Notes: generated by a model from the letters alone, not told the origin. A stretch of 45,253 nt of DNA from Chthonomonadales bacterium (GCA_012517255.1 JAAYVH010000272.1:1-45253), one strand, 5' to 3'. Shown: positions 1 through 9,226, numbered from the stretch's first letter. Program-made: numbers and translations.

Positions 1-165
1 CCGCCGGCGGCGATGCGGTACACGGAGGTCCGGATGGCCCGGATTTCGGAGGAGCTGCTGGCCGATCTGGAAAAGAACACCGTCAATTTCATTCCCAACT
101 ACGACGAATCCATGGAAGAGCCCTCCGTGCTTCCGGCGAAGATCGTGCCGCCGTCTGCCGCATAG
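1..165 (+). pseudogene. gyrA: DNA gyrase subunit A, internal fragment (partial at both ends)
   Basis: Frame 1 runs from the window edge to a TAG at 163-165. Residues encoded by 1-144 match the GyrA breakage-reunion core: [13 protein letters not shown], then [17 protein letters not shown] and VLPAKI, in the order found in E. coli GyrA. The tyrosine of RYTE (codon 19-21) corresponds to the catalytic tyrosine that attacks DNA. After the Lys-Ile at 139-144 the homology stops dead; GyrA should continue with Pro-x-Leu-Leu-x-Asn-Gly but the frame gives six unrelated residues and a stop. The rest of the gene is not in this window. The fragment is joined tail-to-tail to the WD40 gene on the other strand, with positions about 118-144 readable as either. 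It is either a real truncation or an assembly join. Confidence 0.8.
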
Positions 166-1079
166 GCGAGCGAAAGCACGCCGACAGGCAGCGGGATGGT
201 GCGCTCAACGGCGCCGTCAGCGACGGTTCGGATCACGATGGTGCCATCGCCTGCCCCCGAGGCAAGTCGGGTTCCGTCCGGCGAAAACGCCACGTCGTAG
301 ACATAGAGGGTCTGGCCCGTGAAGGTCCCGATCTCGGCGCCGTCGGACATGCGCCACAGGCGCGTCGAGTTGTCGGTCGAACTCGAGGCCAGCGTGTCGC
401 CCGAGGGCGAGAATGCCAGCGAAAGGACAAACCCCGTGTGGCCAGCGAGCGTGCCCAGCGAAGCCCCATCGGACACGCGCCAGAGGCGGATCGTGGCGTC
501 GCCGCTCGCCGAGGCGAGCACCGTATCGTCGGGGGAGAAGGCGACTGCGTATACCCAGTCCGTATGCCCGACGAGCGTGCGAATGAGGCTGCCGTTGGCC
601 GCGTTCCACGTTTTCACGGTTCCGTCGGCGCTCGCCGAGGCAATCATTGTGCCGTCGTGCGAATAGTCGAGGCCGAACACGCCGTCCGTGTGGCCGGAAA
701 GCACGGCTACGGGCAACCCCGTCGCGGTGTCCCACACGATGACGTTGCCTTCATATCCCCCGGTCGCAACCCGCGTTCCGTCCGGAGAGAAGGCGACTGA
801 GAGTGCGGCAACGCTGTGTCCGGTCAGCGTGTGCATGAGCAGGCCGCTCGTCAGGTTGAACAGCTTGACCGAGGTGTCGAAGCTGGCCGTTGCGAGGGTC
901 TGGCCGTCGGGTGACAGCGCCACCGACGAGACACCGCCGCTGTGGCCTCCCACCATCCACGCGATGTCCGGCTTGCCCTGCGCCAGCGCAGAGGTCCGAC
1001 CGAGGAGAGATGCTCCAAGCGTCAGCGTCAAGACGAGCACGCCTGCCGCCACATGTCGGGGTAACTTGGCATGAAACAT
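99..1079 (-). CDS. Exported WD40 beta-propeller protein, truncated in blade 7
   Basis: 326 aa. Residues 1-34 form a signal peptide (basic start, hydrophobic [13 protein letters not shown], then SALAQ). Six full WD40 repeats follow, each with a GH near the start, a VAFSPDG-type turn and a LASAS-DxTxRLW-type strand. A seventh begins ([22 protein letters not shown]) and stops after six more residues. That end lies in DNA that also reads as gyrA on the other strand, so the natural C-terminus is missing. An AGGAGG about 8 nt before the ATG (1088-1093 on the plus strand, complemented) fixes the start. WD40 propellers are protein-interaction platforms; no enzymatic domain is visible. A possible -10 (TACAGT preceded by GG) lies at 1252-1257 on the minus strand. 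Confidence 0.85.
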   Translation of the reverse strand: MFHAKLPRHVAAGVLVLTLTLGASLLGRTSALAQGKPDIAWMVGGHSGGVSSVALSPDGQTLATASFDTSVKLFNLTSGLLMHTLTGHSVAALSVAFSPDGTRVATGGYEGNVIVWDTATGLPVAVLSGHTDGVFGLDYSHDGTMIASASADGTVKTWNAANGSLIRTLVGHTDWVYAVAFSPDDTVLASASGDATIRLWRVSDGASLGTLAGHTGFVLSLAFSPSGDTLASSSTDNSTRLWRMSDGAEIGTFTGQTLYVYDVAFSPDGTRLASGAGDGTIVIRTVADGAVERTIPLPVGVLSLAYAADGGTIFAGSTEGSSMDSS

Positions 1080-1251
1080 GGTTCGAGCCTCCTAGGGTGT
1101 CAGGAGCCCGAGGAGCCGAGCGAAATGGCAAGTGCGGACGTCGGAACGACGCGGGGCGCATCGTCCTCGCCCCCGCGCCGGCATGAAACGCAGATCCGAT
1201 AGGTCCTCGACAGGGGGCCCGGCAACCTGTCATCGGGACTGCTACGGGTCT

Positions 1252-1257
1252 ACTGTA
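1252..1257 (-). promoter_or_regulatory. Possible -10 element upstream of the WD40 gene
   Basis: TACAGT preceded by GG on the minus strand, in the 282-bp gap between the WD40 gene and the URO-D gene. It resembles the GGTAYAAT boxes upstream of other genes in the window. No -35 box is recognisable and the start codon is about 170 nt away. I see nothing else in the gap. Confidence 0.25.
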
Positions 1258-1361
1258 CCGGCGCTTGCCGACAACGCTTATCGGTCATTCCGCGCGTCGA
1301 AAGTAAGCGGATGCGCTCGCCCCGTGAAGGATGATCCCTGACCGCCCTGTCGGACTGAGAC

Positions 1362-2351
1362 CTACACAGGATGTGCGGCGGTTGCCGCGGCCGCAAATAC
1401 GTCGTAGGCCCATCCATCCCATTCCGGCTGCACGCCGATGCCATGGAGATCCGGGTAGTCCTTGGCGATAAACGCGCCGCCGAAAAGCTCTACCATCTCT
1501 TGAGCCTCACGCTCGATGCGCTCACGGTCTCCTGTTGGCAAGACCTGCTGGATGTCTACCGGCGCGTGGAGTGCCATGCCGTTGGCCCGGAGCCTCTGCG
1601 CCAGCTTGTCCAGACCGTAGATGGAGGGTTGATCGAACTGCATCGCGTTGACCCCGCAGTCCGCGAGGTCGTCGAGGATGTCCCAGACGAAACCGCACGA
1701 ATGCATGATCACGTCCATGCCGCGCTCGCGAGCCGCCGAGCATAGCCTCGCGAAGAGGGGCCTGAACACCTGCCGCCACATCCTCGGGCTGATGAGCAGT
1801 CGGTTCTGGACTCCCCAATCCTCGCAGAACATGATGCCGTCGGCGCCGACATCTGCCCACTGAATGATCATGGCCTCGAGCAGGTCGGTCACCCTGGCGT
1901 GGAGACGATCCACGTTGTCGCGCTCCCAGACGAGGTCCTGAAAGTAGACTTCCATCTTGCGCAGATACCGGCAGATGGCAAAGGGGAAGCCCGGGAGGAA
2001 CCCGACACGGTAGTGTTCGGCATCGCACGCGAAATGAGCGCGTGCCGGCTCGAAGCGCTTCGGATTGGCAAGATCCGGCATGCGATAGGCAGAAAGCTTC
2101 GACCAATCGTCGAGCGCGGGAGTGTGGATCTCGCCGCCGCGTGACATGCCGACGAGCCTGTGCCAGACGTTGCCCCACTCGTCGGTGTAGAACTCGACGT
2201 TGCCTTCCGTCCAGCGTCGCGGTTCCCAGCCGTCCACGGGCCCCAGTCCCGCGCCGGTCATGTCATTCATGCGTCCGCCGGAGAAGTTCATGCCGATTCG
2301 TGCCGGCGATGTGCGCGTCAGGTTGCGTCGGATGATCTCGCGTGGTGTCAT
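1362..2351 (-). CDS. Uroporphyrinogen decarboxylase (URO-D) superfamily protein
   Basis: 329 aa, close to the usual length of the URO-D superfamily. It is related to HemE and to the MtaA/MtbA corrinoid methyltransferases. The segments WADVGADGIMFCEDWG, the MHSCGFV motif and the closing region around VDIQQVLPTGD are typical. His217-Ser-Cys219 gives the His-x-Cys pair that binds zinc in the methyltransferase branch. The N-terminal arginine-rich loop expected of true HemE (PVWFMRQAGR-like) is absent, so haem synthesis is unlikely. Relatives of this kind often act in methyl transfer or unknown catabolism; the exact role is inferred only. It is divergent from the FIST gene, with a 114-bp shared upstream region. 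Its ribosome binding site is weak (GAAGAA region). Confidence 0.75.
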   Translation of the reverse strand: MTPREIIRRNLTRTSPARIGMNFSGGRMNDMTGAGLGPVDGWEPRRWTEGNVEFYTDEWGNVWHRLVGMSRGGEIHTPALDDWSKLSAYRMPDLANPKRFEPARAHFACDAEHYRVGFLPGFPFAICRYLRKMEVYFQDLVWERDNVDRLHARVTDLLEAMIIQWADVGADGIMFCEDWGVQNRLLISPRMWRQVFRPLFARLCSAARERGMDVIMHSCGFVWDILDDLADCGVNAMQFDQPSIYGLDKLAQRLRANGMALHAPVDIQQVLPTGDRERIEREAQEMVELFGGAFIAKDYPDLHGIGVQPEWDGWAYDVFAAAATAAHPV

Positions 2352-2465
2352 GGCGTCATTCTTCGCCCCGGCTCACCCCGGGTCCTCCCGGACACGAAGC
2401 CATTGACAGGGGTCGCCTCTGCGCTCCACAATCCGGCCGATGATATCCGCGCAGGAACACGCTCG

Positions 2466-3878
2466 ATGATCCCGTTCGGCAAAGTCCTCGATGCGCGCCA
2501 GCATCGTCCCGTGCTGCCGGCCAACGCGCAGTACAGCGCACCGCCTCTGACGGTCGAGTGCCTCGCCAAGCTCGACAGCGCCAAGGGGTTCAACATCCTC
2601 GTCGCGAACGAGCCCAAATCCTCGGCCACCCATTGGGAGATCTACAGCTACGCCGGCACGGGCGTCCTGAGCGCCTACATGCCAGGGTACACACCGGCGG
2701 AGATACGGTCGGATGCGGTCATTGCCGACGGCAGGTGGCATCATTGCGCCATGACCTTCGATGGCCGGACCGTCCGGCTGTATGTGGACGGCAAGGCGGT
2801 CAAGACGGAGCCTGTGCTGCGTCAGCCGGGCATGGCGCCGGTGTCGGGTCCTCTCGGCGTCGGAGATGTGCCGGGCACGGGGATCGGCTGCGATGGCCTC
2901 CTTGACGAAGTGCGGGTCTCGAGCGTGCTCCGCACGATCGAAGGCATTCCGCAGGCGCCGTTCGAGGATGATCGCGATACGCTGGCGCTCATGCACTTCG
3001 ACCCGGAGTTCGCCGGGGCGGGCATGTCCTCGCTTAACGAGCCCTTTCGCGCGGGCGCCGAAGCTGCTCTCCGGGCGCGCAAGGCGCTGGGAGGGACCGA
3101 GGCCTCGCTCGTGCTGGTGTTTGACCGACTGGACGGTGACGCAGAGGCACGGCGGCGCTTGATCGAAGGGATCGGCTGGTTCTTTGACACCGCCATCGTG
3201 TACGGATGCAACGGTTTCGGGCCCATCACTCGCGATGGCAACACGGGTACCGTCGGCGTGCTTGCGTTGGGTGACATCGTGCAGACCTTCTCGGCGTGCG
3301 CCGATGTGGGAGGCAGTCACGAGCGGTGCGGCGATTCGTTGGGCAGGGCGCTCAAGCCTGAGATGGCGAAGGCTCGTGGCGCCAAACTCGCGGTGTTGCT
3401 CGGCGATTGCCATGTGCCCGCCAACGATTCGTTGGTGAGGGGTTTCGTGGGCGCAGCCGGCCCTGGCATCCCCGTTGTGGGCGGATCATGTCCCCTCAAC
3501 GGCTATGTGTATGATCGTGGAGTCGTCAAGCAGGGCGTCAATATCGCATTGCTGATCGCCGGCGAGTTTCGTCCAGGTTTCGCCCTCCGAGCGGCCCAAC
3601 AGCCCGACGCCATCGCGAGCGTCGCAAAGCAAGCCGCGGCCGCTGCCGTCGGCGACCCCGGGAGCGACCTCGCGCTGGCGCTCGTCTTCGACTGCGTCAG
3701 CCGCCTTCAGGCGCTGGGACCGAACGCTCAGGATGAGCTGGCTGCCCTGCGGCAGATCACAGGGCACGCCCCGCTGTTCGGCTTCTATGGCTCCGGCGAG
3801 ATCGGCATGGATGCCGCCGGTTCTGCACCGCGCGGCGTCGGCGCGCATCTCTCCATTGCGGCCCTGCTTCGCGCCTGA
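2466..3878 (+). CDS. LamG-type domain fused to a FIST domain
   Basis: 470 aa from ATG 2466; the reading frame is open further upstream but there overlaps the divergent URO-D gene. A GTG or other start slightly upstream is possible. Residues about 10-175 form a concanavalin-like (LamG/laminin G) module: PPLTVECLAKL, GRWHHCAMTFDGRTVRLYVDG and GLLDEVRVSS are diagnostic. Residues about 195-470 resemble the FIST sensory domain: a YGCNGFGPI segment, then GSCPLNGYVYDRGVVKQ, ALVFDCVSR and LFGFYGSGEIG. FIST domains bind small ligands, probably amino acids, in signalling proteins. No kinase or output domain and no signal peptide are visible, so the protein may be a soluble binding protein. The gene ends at a hairpin shared with the convergent peptidase gene. 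Confidence 0.75.
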   Translation: MIPFGKVLDARQHRPVLPANAQYSAPPLTVECLAKLDSAKGFNILVANEPKSSATHWEIYSYAGTGVLSAYMPGYTPAEIRSDAVIADGRWHHCAMTFDGRTVRLYVDGKAVKTEPVLRQPGMAPVSGPLGVGDVPGTGIGCDGLLDEVRVSSVLRTIEGIPQAPFEDDRDTLALMHFDPEFAGAGMSSLNEPFRAGAEAALRARKALGGTEASLVLVFDRLDGDAEARRRLIEGIGWFFDTAIVYGCNGFGPITRDGNTGTVGVLALGDIVQTFSACADVGGSHERCGDSLGRALKPEMAKARGAKLAVLLGDCHVPANDSLVRGFVGAAGPGIPVVGGSCPLNGYVYDRGVVKQGVNIALLIAGEFRPGFALRAAQQPDAIASVAKQAAAAAVGDPGSDLALALVFDCVSRLQALGPNAQDELAALRQITGHAPLFGFYGSGEIGMDAAGSAPRGVGAHLSIAALLRA

Positions 3879-3883
3879 TCATC

Positions 3884-3914
3884 CCGGACGAACACGCCCC
3901 GCTTCGGCGTCCGG
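3884..3914. terminator. Bidirectional terminator-like hairpin
   Basis: CCGGACG (3884-3890) pairs with CGTCCGG (3908-3914). The hairpin fills the 39-bp gap between the convergent FIST and M3 peptidase genes. There is no T-run, so Rho-independent action is uncertain. Confidence 0.5.
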
Positions 3915-3917
3915 CCC

Positions 3918-5714
3918 CTATCCTGCGGTTCCGGTCAGCCTCTCGAACTCGGCGATGTGCGTCCGCACGACATCAAGCCCGGCTCGCCAGAAACCGATGT
4001 CGGTCACATCAGCGCCGAATCGCATGCCCAGACTGGCAGCATCGTCCATGCCCGTTGAGGACAGGAACTCGTCATAGCGAGCGCGGAACCCGTTCGGATC
4101 GTCCAGATAGCGCGCGTAGAGCCCGATACCGAACAGCAGCCCGAAGGTGTACGGGTAGTTGTAGAACGTCGGCCCGTAGTAGTGGCCCTTGACGGCCCAC
4201 ATATAGGGGTGCAGCGGCTCGACGTCCGGACCATAGGTCTGCCGCTGGGCATCGGTCATGAGCTGCTTCAGCTCTGCGACGGTCAGGTCACGGCTCTTTC
4301 GGCGCTCGAATACGGCCTTTTCGAACAGGAACCGCGAGTGGATATCCACGACGGTCTGCAGGTCGCGCTCCAGCGATGTGTCAAGCAGGGCGATGCGCTC
4401 GTCAGCCGAGGCTTCCTGCAGGGCAGCATCGAACGAGAGCGTCTCGCAGAAGATGCTTGCGGTTTCGGCGAGGGTGCTCGGCGTCAGGCGCTGGATGGGC
4501 GTGCGTTCGGCGAGATTCAGGTTATGGTAGGCGTGGCCCAACTCGTGCGCAAGCGTGGAGACGCTGGTGAACGATCCGTCGAAGTTCATGAAGACGCGCG
4601 ACACGCCCGGCAGCAGGCCAGTGCAGTAAGCCCCGCCCTCCTTGCCCACGCGCGGCTCGGCATCCACCCACCGCTCGTCGAACGCGCGTCGCGCGAATGC
4701 CTGAAGCCGCTCAGAGTACCGCCCGAAGTTGGTCAGAATGAACTCGGTTGCGTCCGGCCAATCCCACCGTCGGGCCGAGGCGCCGACCGGCGCCATGAGA
4801 TCGTACCAGGCCAGCCGCTCGACACCGAGCGCACGAGCCTTGGCCGCCATATAACGCCGAAAGTCCGGGAAGCTCTCGGCGCAGGCTCGCTGCATGGCAT
4901 CCAGAATGTCAGCGCTGATGCTGTTGCTCAGAAGCGTAGGCGCAACGTCGTCGTCATAGCTGCGCCGCCGTCGAATGATGCTCTGGTACCCCTTGACGCC
5001 GTTCATACACGCGGCAATCGGAACCTCGACGCTCTCCCAGGCCTTGATTTCGGCCTCGAAAGCGGCCTGACGAACCGTCCGATCCGGGTCCGACGCGAGA
5101 GCCCGCACCGAGCTCATGGGCAGCGTCTGCGTCTCCCCGCGGATCTCTACGTCGGCGGTCAGCAGCGACGTCATCGTGCCGTGCAGGCGAGCCCAGCCGA
5201 TGATGGCAGTGGGCGCCAGTTCGGCGGCGAGGTTCTCTTCTGCCTCAGGCATCTGGTGCGTCGCCAGAATCGCTGCCTTTCGAACCGCGAATGCGTGATG
5301 CCGCGCCACCTCAGATGCCTCCAGAAGCGCGTCGGTGTCCGTGGTTCCGACCCAAGCCGTGTACCGCGTGCGAAGTTGATCCAGCAAGACGGCGCGGGCG
5401 TTGAGCTCGGATTCCAGGCTCTGAGCCTGCTCGTCGCGGGCATCGGTCGTGACGAAACACGCGACGTATGCCCCCACCGTTCGCAGACGGTCCATGAGCT
5501 CGTTCAGCGCATGCGTCGCCTGCTCATACGCAGCCACGAACTCAGAGTCCACTCCGGCTGACGCGCGTCGGCGGACACCGAGTCGGTCGAAGCGCTCGGC
5601 CAGACGGCCGATGTCGCCTACCGCCGACTCGAAAGCGGCGCGGAACTCGGGCGAATCGAGCGATGGGAAGATGGGCGTCATATCCCATCGAGGCAACGGC
5701 TGTGACGCTGACAT
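3918..5714 (-). CDS. pepF: M3 family oligoendopeptidase (PepF type)
   Basis: 598 aa zinc metallopeptidase that cleaves short peptides in the cytoplasm. The thermolysin-like motif is H390-E391-x-x-H394 (HELGHAYH), with the third zinc ligand Glu417 in the STLAETASIF segment. The C-terminal NYPYTFGLLFGIGLY and the ARYDEFLSSTG segment are typical of the PepF/M3 group, and the length fits (about 560-610 aa). The frame is open 18 codons further upstream, but ATG 5714 has GAGGAG ten bases before it and the protein then begins MSASQPLPRWDMTPIFPSLDS, as family members do. No signal peptide is present. A possible minus-strand -10 (TACTAT after GG) lies at 5856-5861. Confidence 0.92.
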   Translation of the reverse strand: MSASQPLPRWDMTPIFPSLDSPEFRAAFESAVGDIGRLAERFDRLGVRRRASAGVDSEFVAAYEQATHALNELMDRLRTVGAYVACFVTTDARDEQAQSLESELNARAVLLDQLRTRYTAWVGTTDTDALLEASEVARHHAFAVRKAAILATHQMPEAEENLAAELAPTAIIGWARLHGTMTSLLTADVEIRGETQTLPMSSVRALASDPDRTVRQAAFEAEIKAWESVEVPIAACMNGVKGYQSIIRRRRSYDDDVAPTLLSNSISADILDAMQRACAESFPDFRRYMAAKARALGVERLAWYDLMAPVGASARRWDWPDATEFILTNFGRYSERLQAFARRAFDERWVDAEPRVGKEGGAYCTGLLPGVSRVFMNFDGSFTSVSTLAHELGHAYHNLNLAERTPIQRLTPSTLAETASIFCETLSFDAALQEASADERIALLDTSLERDLQTVVDIHSRFLFEKAVFERRKSRDLTVAELKQLMTDAQRQTYGPDVEPLHPYMWAVKGHYYGPTFYNYPYTFGLLFGIGLYARYLDDPNGFRARYDEFLSSTGMDDAASLGMRFGADVTDIGFWRAGLDVVRTHIAEFERLTGTAG

Positions 5715-5855
5715 GCTCTGGTATCTCCTCTTCGTGCAGGGCAGCGGCGTGGTCGTGACGTCATGCACGACACGGCGCGCAGTCCCTGAGCGGAATCTTG
5801 CCGCGCATTTCAGCGTGATTCTGCAGGAAAAAGCGCGAACCGCGGATAACGGATC

Positions 5856-5861
5856 ATAGTA
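5856..5861 (-). promoter_or_regulatory. Possible -10 element for the M3 peptidase gene
   Basis: TACTAT preceded by CCGG on the minus strand, about 140 nt before the start codon. It matches the GGTAnnAT pattern seen upstream of several genes here. No convincing -35 was found. Confidence 0.3.
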
Positions 5862-5902
5862 CCGGCACTTCCAGGACTATGCATCAGGTCTCGGCAGAGT
5901 GA

Positions 5903-6642
5903 ACCACGCTCCTAACCTCGCCAGTACTCGGAGAGATCGCCGACCGAAGCCGTCTGCTGGTTCTGGACTCCGACGGCGCGGCATGGCTATGGTCCATGGC
6001 CATGTCAGGCGTCTTCGAGATCGGCAGACGGGCCACCACTGCGTGCGTGAGCCCCTGTGGGCGCCTGGCGGCCGCGGCCTCCCCGGGGCTCGTAAACATC
6101 ACCGACCTGTCCGGCAGGCCCGTACGTCGGATTCGGTGGGGCGGCTCCCTGTCAGACGCCGTGTTCTCGCCAGACGGCAAGTGGTTTCTGGGAGGCGGTG
6201 ACGGCATTGCCTCCCTGTGGGAGACGGCAACCGGCACGCGACGGCTCGCCTGCCCCCTATGCTCCACCGCGGCGCTGTCCGGCACATTGCGTTCTCTCCC
6301 GACGGAGCGTTGCTCGTTACGAGCGGCGCAGACCGGACGTTGCGTCTCTGGAGCGCACGCACGGGCGAACCCCTGTGCCAGCCGATGCGCATGCCCGGAC
6401 AGGTCTACATCTCCTACATTGCCCGCGGCAATCGGGCGGTGCTCGCGGCCTCCAATGATGGGACCGTGCGCCTCTGGTCCCTGCACGGCACGCCGGACGA
6501 TCCCGCCAAGCTGATGCAGCTCGCCCAGTTGATGTCGAACCGCCAGATTGACGCAGTGGGCGGGGTCGTTGCCCTGAGCCAGCGCGAACGAGGCCGGCTC
6601 GCCGGACGGCTGCATGCCCTGCAGCCCATTCTGCAGCGCTGA
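5903..6642 (+). pseudogene. WD40 protein remnant with a frameshift and no 5' end
   Basis: Two adjoining frames together spell WD40 repeats. The first frame runs after a TGA at 5900-5902: RLLVLDSDGAAWLWS, then SDAVFSPDGKWFLGGGDG and ASLWETATGTRRLA. From about 6258 the next frame continues PMLHRGAVRHIAFSPDG, TSGADRTLRLWSARTGEP and SNDGTVRLWSLHG. It then gives a helical tail ending ALQPILQR. That tail resembles the ends of WD40 proteins and WD40-linked kinases in planctomycete-like bacteria. The frame change falls at the five-C run 6253-6257: one extra C would restore one continuous frame, so a sequencing deletion there is possible. Even so, there is no suitable start codon or N-terminal part, so I read it as the 3' relic of a longer gene. 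Confidence 0.75.
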
Positions 6643-6955
6643 GCTCTTTCGAGCGCATCGCGCAGGGGATTCGGGAGTCGGCATCGCGTCACGGCAGAAC
6701 CTGCCCGAAAGGGCCCAGGCGGTTTCGCTCCCCTCGGCGGCAGACCGCACGTCATGCCCCGCTCTGCGCACGCGATGGGGTACGCGGTTCGGTCCCTGCA
6801 TGCGTGCTGATGCTGCGCCTCGTTCGGCGTTCGCTGAGCCACGAGCACAAGGGAGTGCACCGCCGGGTTATTGTCTGTCGCGACGCGAAGGTGATCCATG
6901 GGCGGATCGTCTGTGGGTACAATGACTCCTTGAGCAATCCGCTCCGTACCAAGCT
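6643..6955. other. 313-bp gap without a gene
   Basis: This lies between the WD40 remnant and the ABC exporter gene. Short frames here do not resemble proteins. The only element I can point to is the -10-like box at 6918-6923. Confidence 0.5.
6918..6923 (+). promoter_or_regulatory. Possible -10 element for the ABC exporter operon
   Basis: TACAAT within GGGTACAATGAC, 32 nt before the start codon of the exporter gene. No -35 hexamer is recognisable at the usual distance. Confidence 0.4.
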
Positions 6956-9226
6956 ATGCCACTGCTAGAGGAACTGCCTCCTTCCGTACGCGAGGCCCTG
7001 CAGGCAATCGCGCCCGACAGTGCGCCGCTTTCCGACGTCCCTCCTGACGGGGCATCCGGGAACAACGGCTCCAATCCCACAATCGTGCTCGAGACGGACA
7101 TTCACGACGGAGTGTTCGGAACCGAGTGGCTCGTGCTCAAGAACGGCACGGTCTTTGTGCTCAGCCCGAACGGCGACGGGCCGGCATCGGTGCGGTGTGC
7201 GCTGCCCCTGAGCAAGATCAAGACCGCACGGGCCGAGATGTACGTGGGCAACGGCGCCCTGGAGGTCCAAACCGCCGACGAGACGATCCCGCTCATCCGG
7301 TTCTCCAACGCTGTGGCTCCTGAGGCAAGCGCGGTCGCGCGGCAGATCAACGGGCTGGCGACGGGCGAGCACCTCCAGCTCGACAAGATCGAGCCGCGCA
7401 AGCGTCTGTGCCCCAAATGCAAACGGGTGCTCCCCGAAGGCAGCGACGTCTGCAGAGCATGCATCGACGCTCGCGCCGTCCTCTTGCGCCTGTTCCGATT
7501 CCTCAAGCCCTACAAACTGCAGGCCGTGCTCAGTGTCTGTATCATCATCTCGGTGAACCTGCTGGAGCTGGCGCCGCCGTGGATAGGCGGTCGGATCGTT
7601 GACACCATCGTCTCCAATGTGAACGCGAAGTCGCGCGACATGGCGGGAGTCCTCTTCTTTGTGGGGATCTTCGCTGCCACCCGGGTCGCTCTCGCGCTCC
7701 TCATGTATGCCCAGCGTCGCCTCAACTCCTGGCTGGGAGCGCGGGTGCTGATGGAGATCCGCATCGCCGTCTTCAATCAGCTCAGTCTCCTGTCGCTGAG
7801 CTACTATGACAAGCGCAACTCGGCGTCGGTTATGTCCCGGATCACGAATGATGCCGACCATCTCTGGGACTTCCTGACCGACGGCATACCCTGGCTGCTC
7901 TCGACTTTGATCTCCATCGTCGGAACGAGCTGGATGCTGTTCCACATGAACGCGCATCTCGCGGCCGTTCTCCTCACTCCCGGCATCTTCGTGTTCTTCC
8001 TGAACCGCTGGTTCCATCCGAGGATCCGGCGCAAATGGCACCATGTGTGGCACCGCATCAGCAAGATGTACGCGGCGCTGGGCACGACCCTTTCGGGCGT
8101 CCGGGTGGTGAAGGCCTTTGCCCAGGAAGACAGGGAGCGCGAGCGGTTCCGAGACCGGAACTTCCGCGTGTTCCGCGCGAGCTATGAGGCCAACGCCATG
8201 TGGGCGCCCTACTGGGCCGGCATGAACCTCATCATGGCCAGCGGCTTCCTCATTCTCTGGTCGTACGGCGGCTATCAGGTCCTGCATGACGCCATGACCG
8301 TCGGCATGCTGACCGCGTTCGCGGGCTACTTGATGCGGTTCTACCAGCCGTTCCAGGATTTCAGCCGGGTGATGGACTGGTCTTCCCGATCGCTGACGGC
8401 TGCCGAGCGCGTGTTTGAGGTACTGGATACGCAGCCCGACGTGACCGAGAGCGACCAGCCGCAACGGCCGGACGAGATGAAGGGCGCCGTGGAGTTCGAC
8501 CGAGTCGGGTTCAGCTACGATGGCGCGAAAAGAGTGCTGGACGAGTTCACTTTGAAGGTAGAGCCTGGCGAGATGATCGGCCTCGTTGGCCACAGCGGGG
8601 CCGGCAAGACGACGATCATCAACCTGCTCAGCCGTTTCTACGATGTCATTGACGGCTCCATCAAGGTGGACGGCGTAGACCTGCGCGACATGGACATGGA
8701 CGAGTTCCGCAAGCGCCTGGGCATCGTGCTGCAGGAGCCGTTCCTCTTCCCCGGCACCGTGCGCGACAACATCGCCTACTCGAAGCCCCATGCCACCGTC
8801 GAGGAGGTCATGCGCGCGGCCAAGGCTGCCAACTGCCACGAGTTCATCATGAAGTTCCCCGACGGCTACGACACACAGGTCGGCGAACGCGGGCAGAGGC
8901 TGTCGGGCGGCGAGCGGCAACGCATCAGTATCGCGCGGGCCATCCTGCACGATCCCAAGATACTCATCCTCGACGAGGCGACGGCGAGTGTGGACACCGA
9001 AACCGAGCAGCAGATCCAGCAGGCGATCCAGCGGCTGGTGGCCAATCGCACGACCTTCGCCATTGCCCACCGCCTGAGCACGTTGCGCAATGCCTCGCGG
9101 CTCGTGGTGCTCAAGGAGGGCAAGCTCGTCGAAGTCGGCACGCACGATGAGCTGATGGCGAAGGATGGAGTCTATGCCAACCTTGTCAAGATCCAGACCG
9201 AGGTGAACCAGATCCGTGCCATCTGA
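6956..9226 (+). CDS. ABC exporter (fused membrane and ATPase domains) with N-terminal PH-like and zinc-ribbon parts
   Basis: 756 aa. Residues about 40-135 form a beta-rich, PH-like domain. Residues 152-169 are a zinc ribbon (CPKC...CRAC). Residues about 175-480 hold six hydrophobic segments of a type I exporter domain. The ATPase domain has Walker A GHSGAGKTT near 545-552, signature LSGGERQR, Walker B ILILDEATASVD and the IAHRLST switch histidine. The complete domain set predicts an efflux pump acting as a homodimer in the inner membrane. Exporters with this extended N-terminus beside a DUF1854 gene are annotated in other bacteria as cyanophycin-metabolism-associated; no cyanophycin gene is present here, so the substrate is unknown. 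The next gene starts on a GTG inside its last codons. Confidence 0.88.
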   Translation: MPLLEELPPSVREALQAIAPDSAPLSDVPPDGASGNNGSNPTIVLETDIHDGVFGTEWLVLKNGTVFVLSPNGDGPASVRCALPLSKIKTARAEMYVGNGALEVQTADETIPLIRFSNAVAPEASAVARQINGLATGEHLQLDKIEPRKRLCPKCKRVLPEGSDVCRACIDARAVLLRLFRFLKPYKLQAVLSVCIIISVNLLELAPPWIGGRIVDTIVSNVNAKSRDMAGVLFFVGIFAATRVALALLMYAQRRLNSWLGARVLMEIRIAVFNQLSLLSLSYYDKRNSASVMSRITNDADHLWDFLTDGIPWLLSTLISIVGTSWMLFHMNAHLAAVLLTPGIFVFFLNRWFHPRIRRKWHHVWHRISKMYAALGTTLSGVRVVKAFAQEDRERERFRDRNFRVFRASYEANAMWAPYWAGMNLIMASGFLILWSYGGYQVLHDAMTVGMLTAFAGYLMRFYQPFQDFSRVMDWSSRSLTAAERVFEVLDTQPDVTESDQPQRPDEMKGAVEFDRVGFSYDGAKRVLDEFTLKVEPGEMIGLVGHSGAGKTTIINLLSRFYDVIDGSIKVDGVDLRDMDMDEFRKRLGIVLQEPFLFPGTVRDNIAYSKPHATVEEVMRAAKAANCHEFIMKFPDGYDTQVGERGQRLSGGERQRISIARAILHDPKILILDEATASVDTETEQQIQQAIQRLVANRTTFAIAHRLSTLRNASRLVVLKEGKLVEVGTHDELMAKDGVYANLVKIQTEVNQIRAI

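Noticed and set aside
1080-1361. tRNA or riboswitch in the gap (a GGTTCGAGCC stretch near 1079-1088 looks like a T-loop)
   Set aside because: No cloverleaf can be formed around it; it is the leader of the WD40 gene with its AGGAGG.
2160-2465. Upstream extension of the FIST gene
   Set aside because: It would overlap almost 200 bp of the divergent URO-D gene and its translation lacks any domain.
4182-5561. 459-codon plus-strand frame antisense to the M3 peptidase
   Set aside because: The minus strand has the zinc motif and family length. The antisense protein is low in structure and has no ribosome binding site.
5884-6801. 305-codon minus-strand frame across the WD40 relic
   Set aside because: The plus strand shows WD40 repeats in two frames; the minus frame has no recognisable motif.
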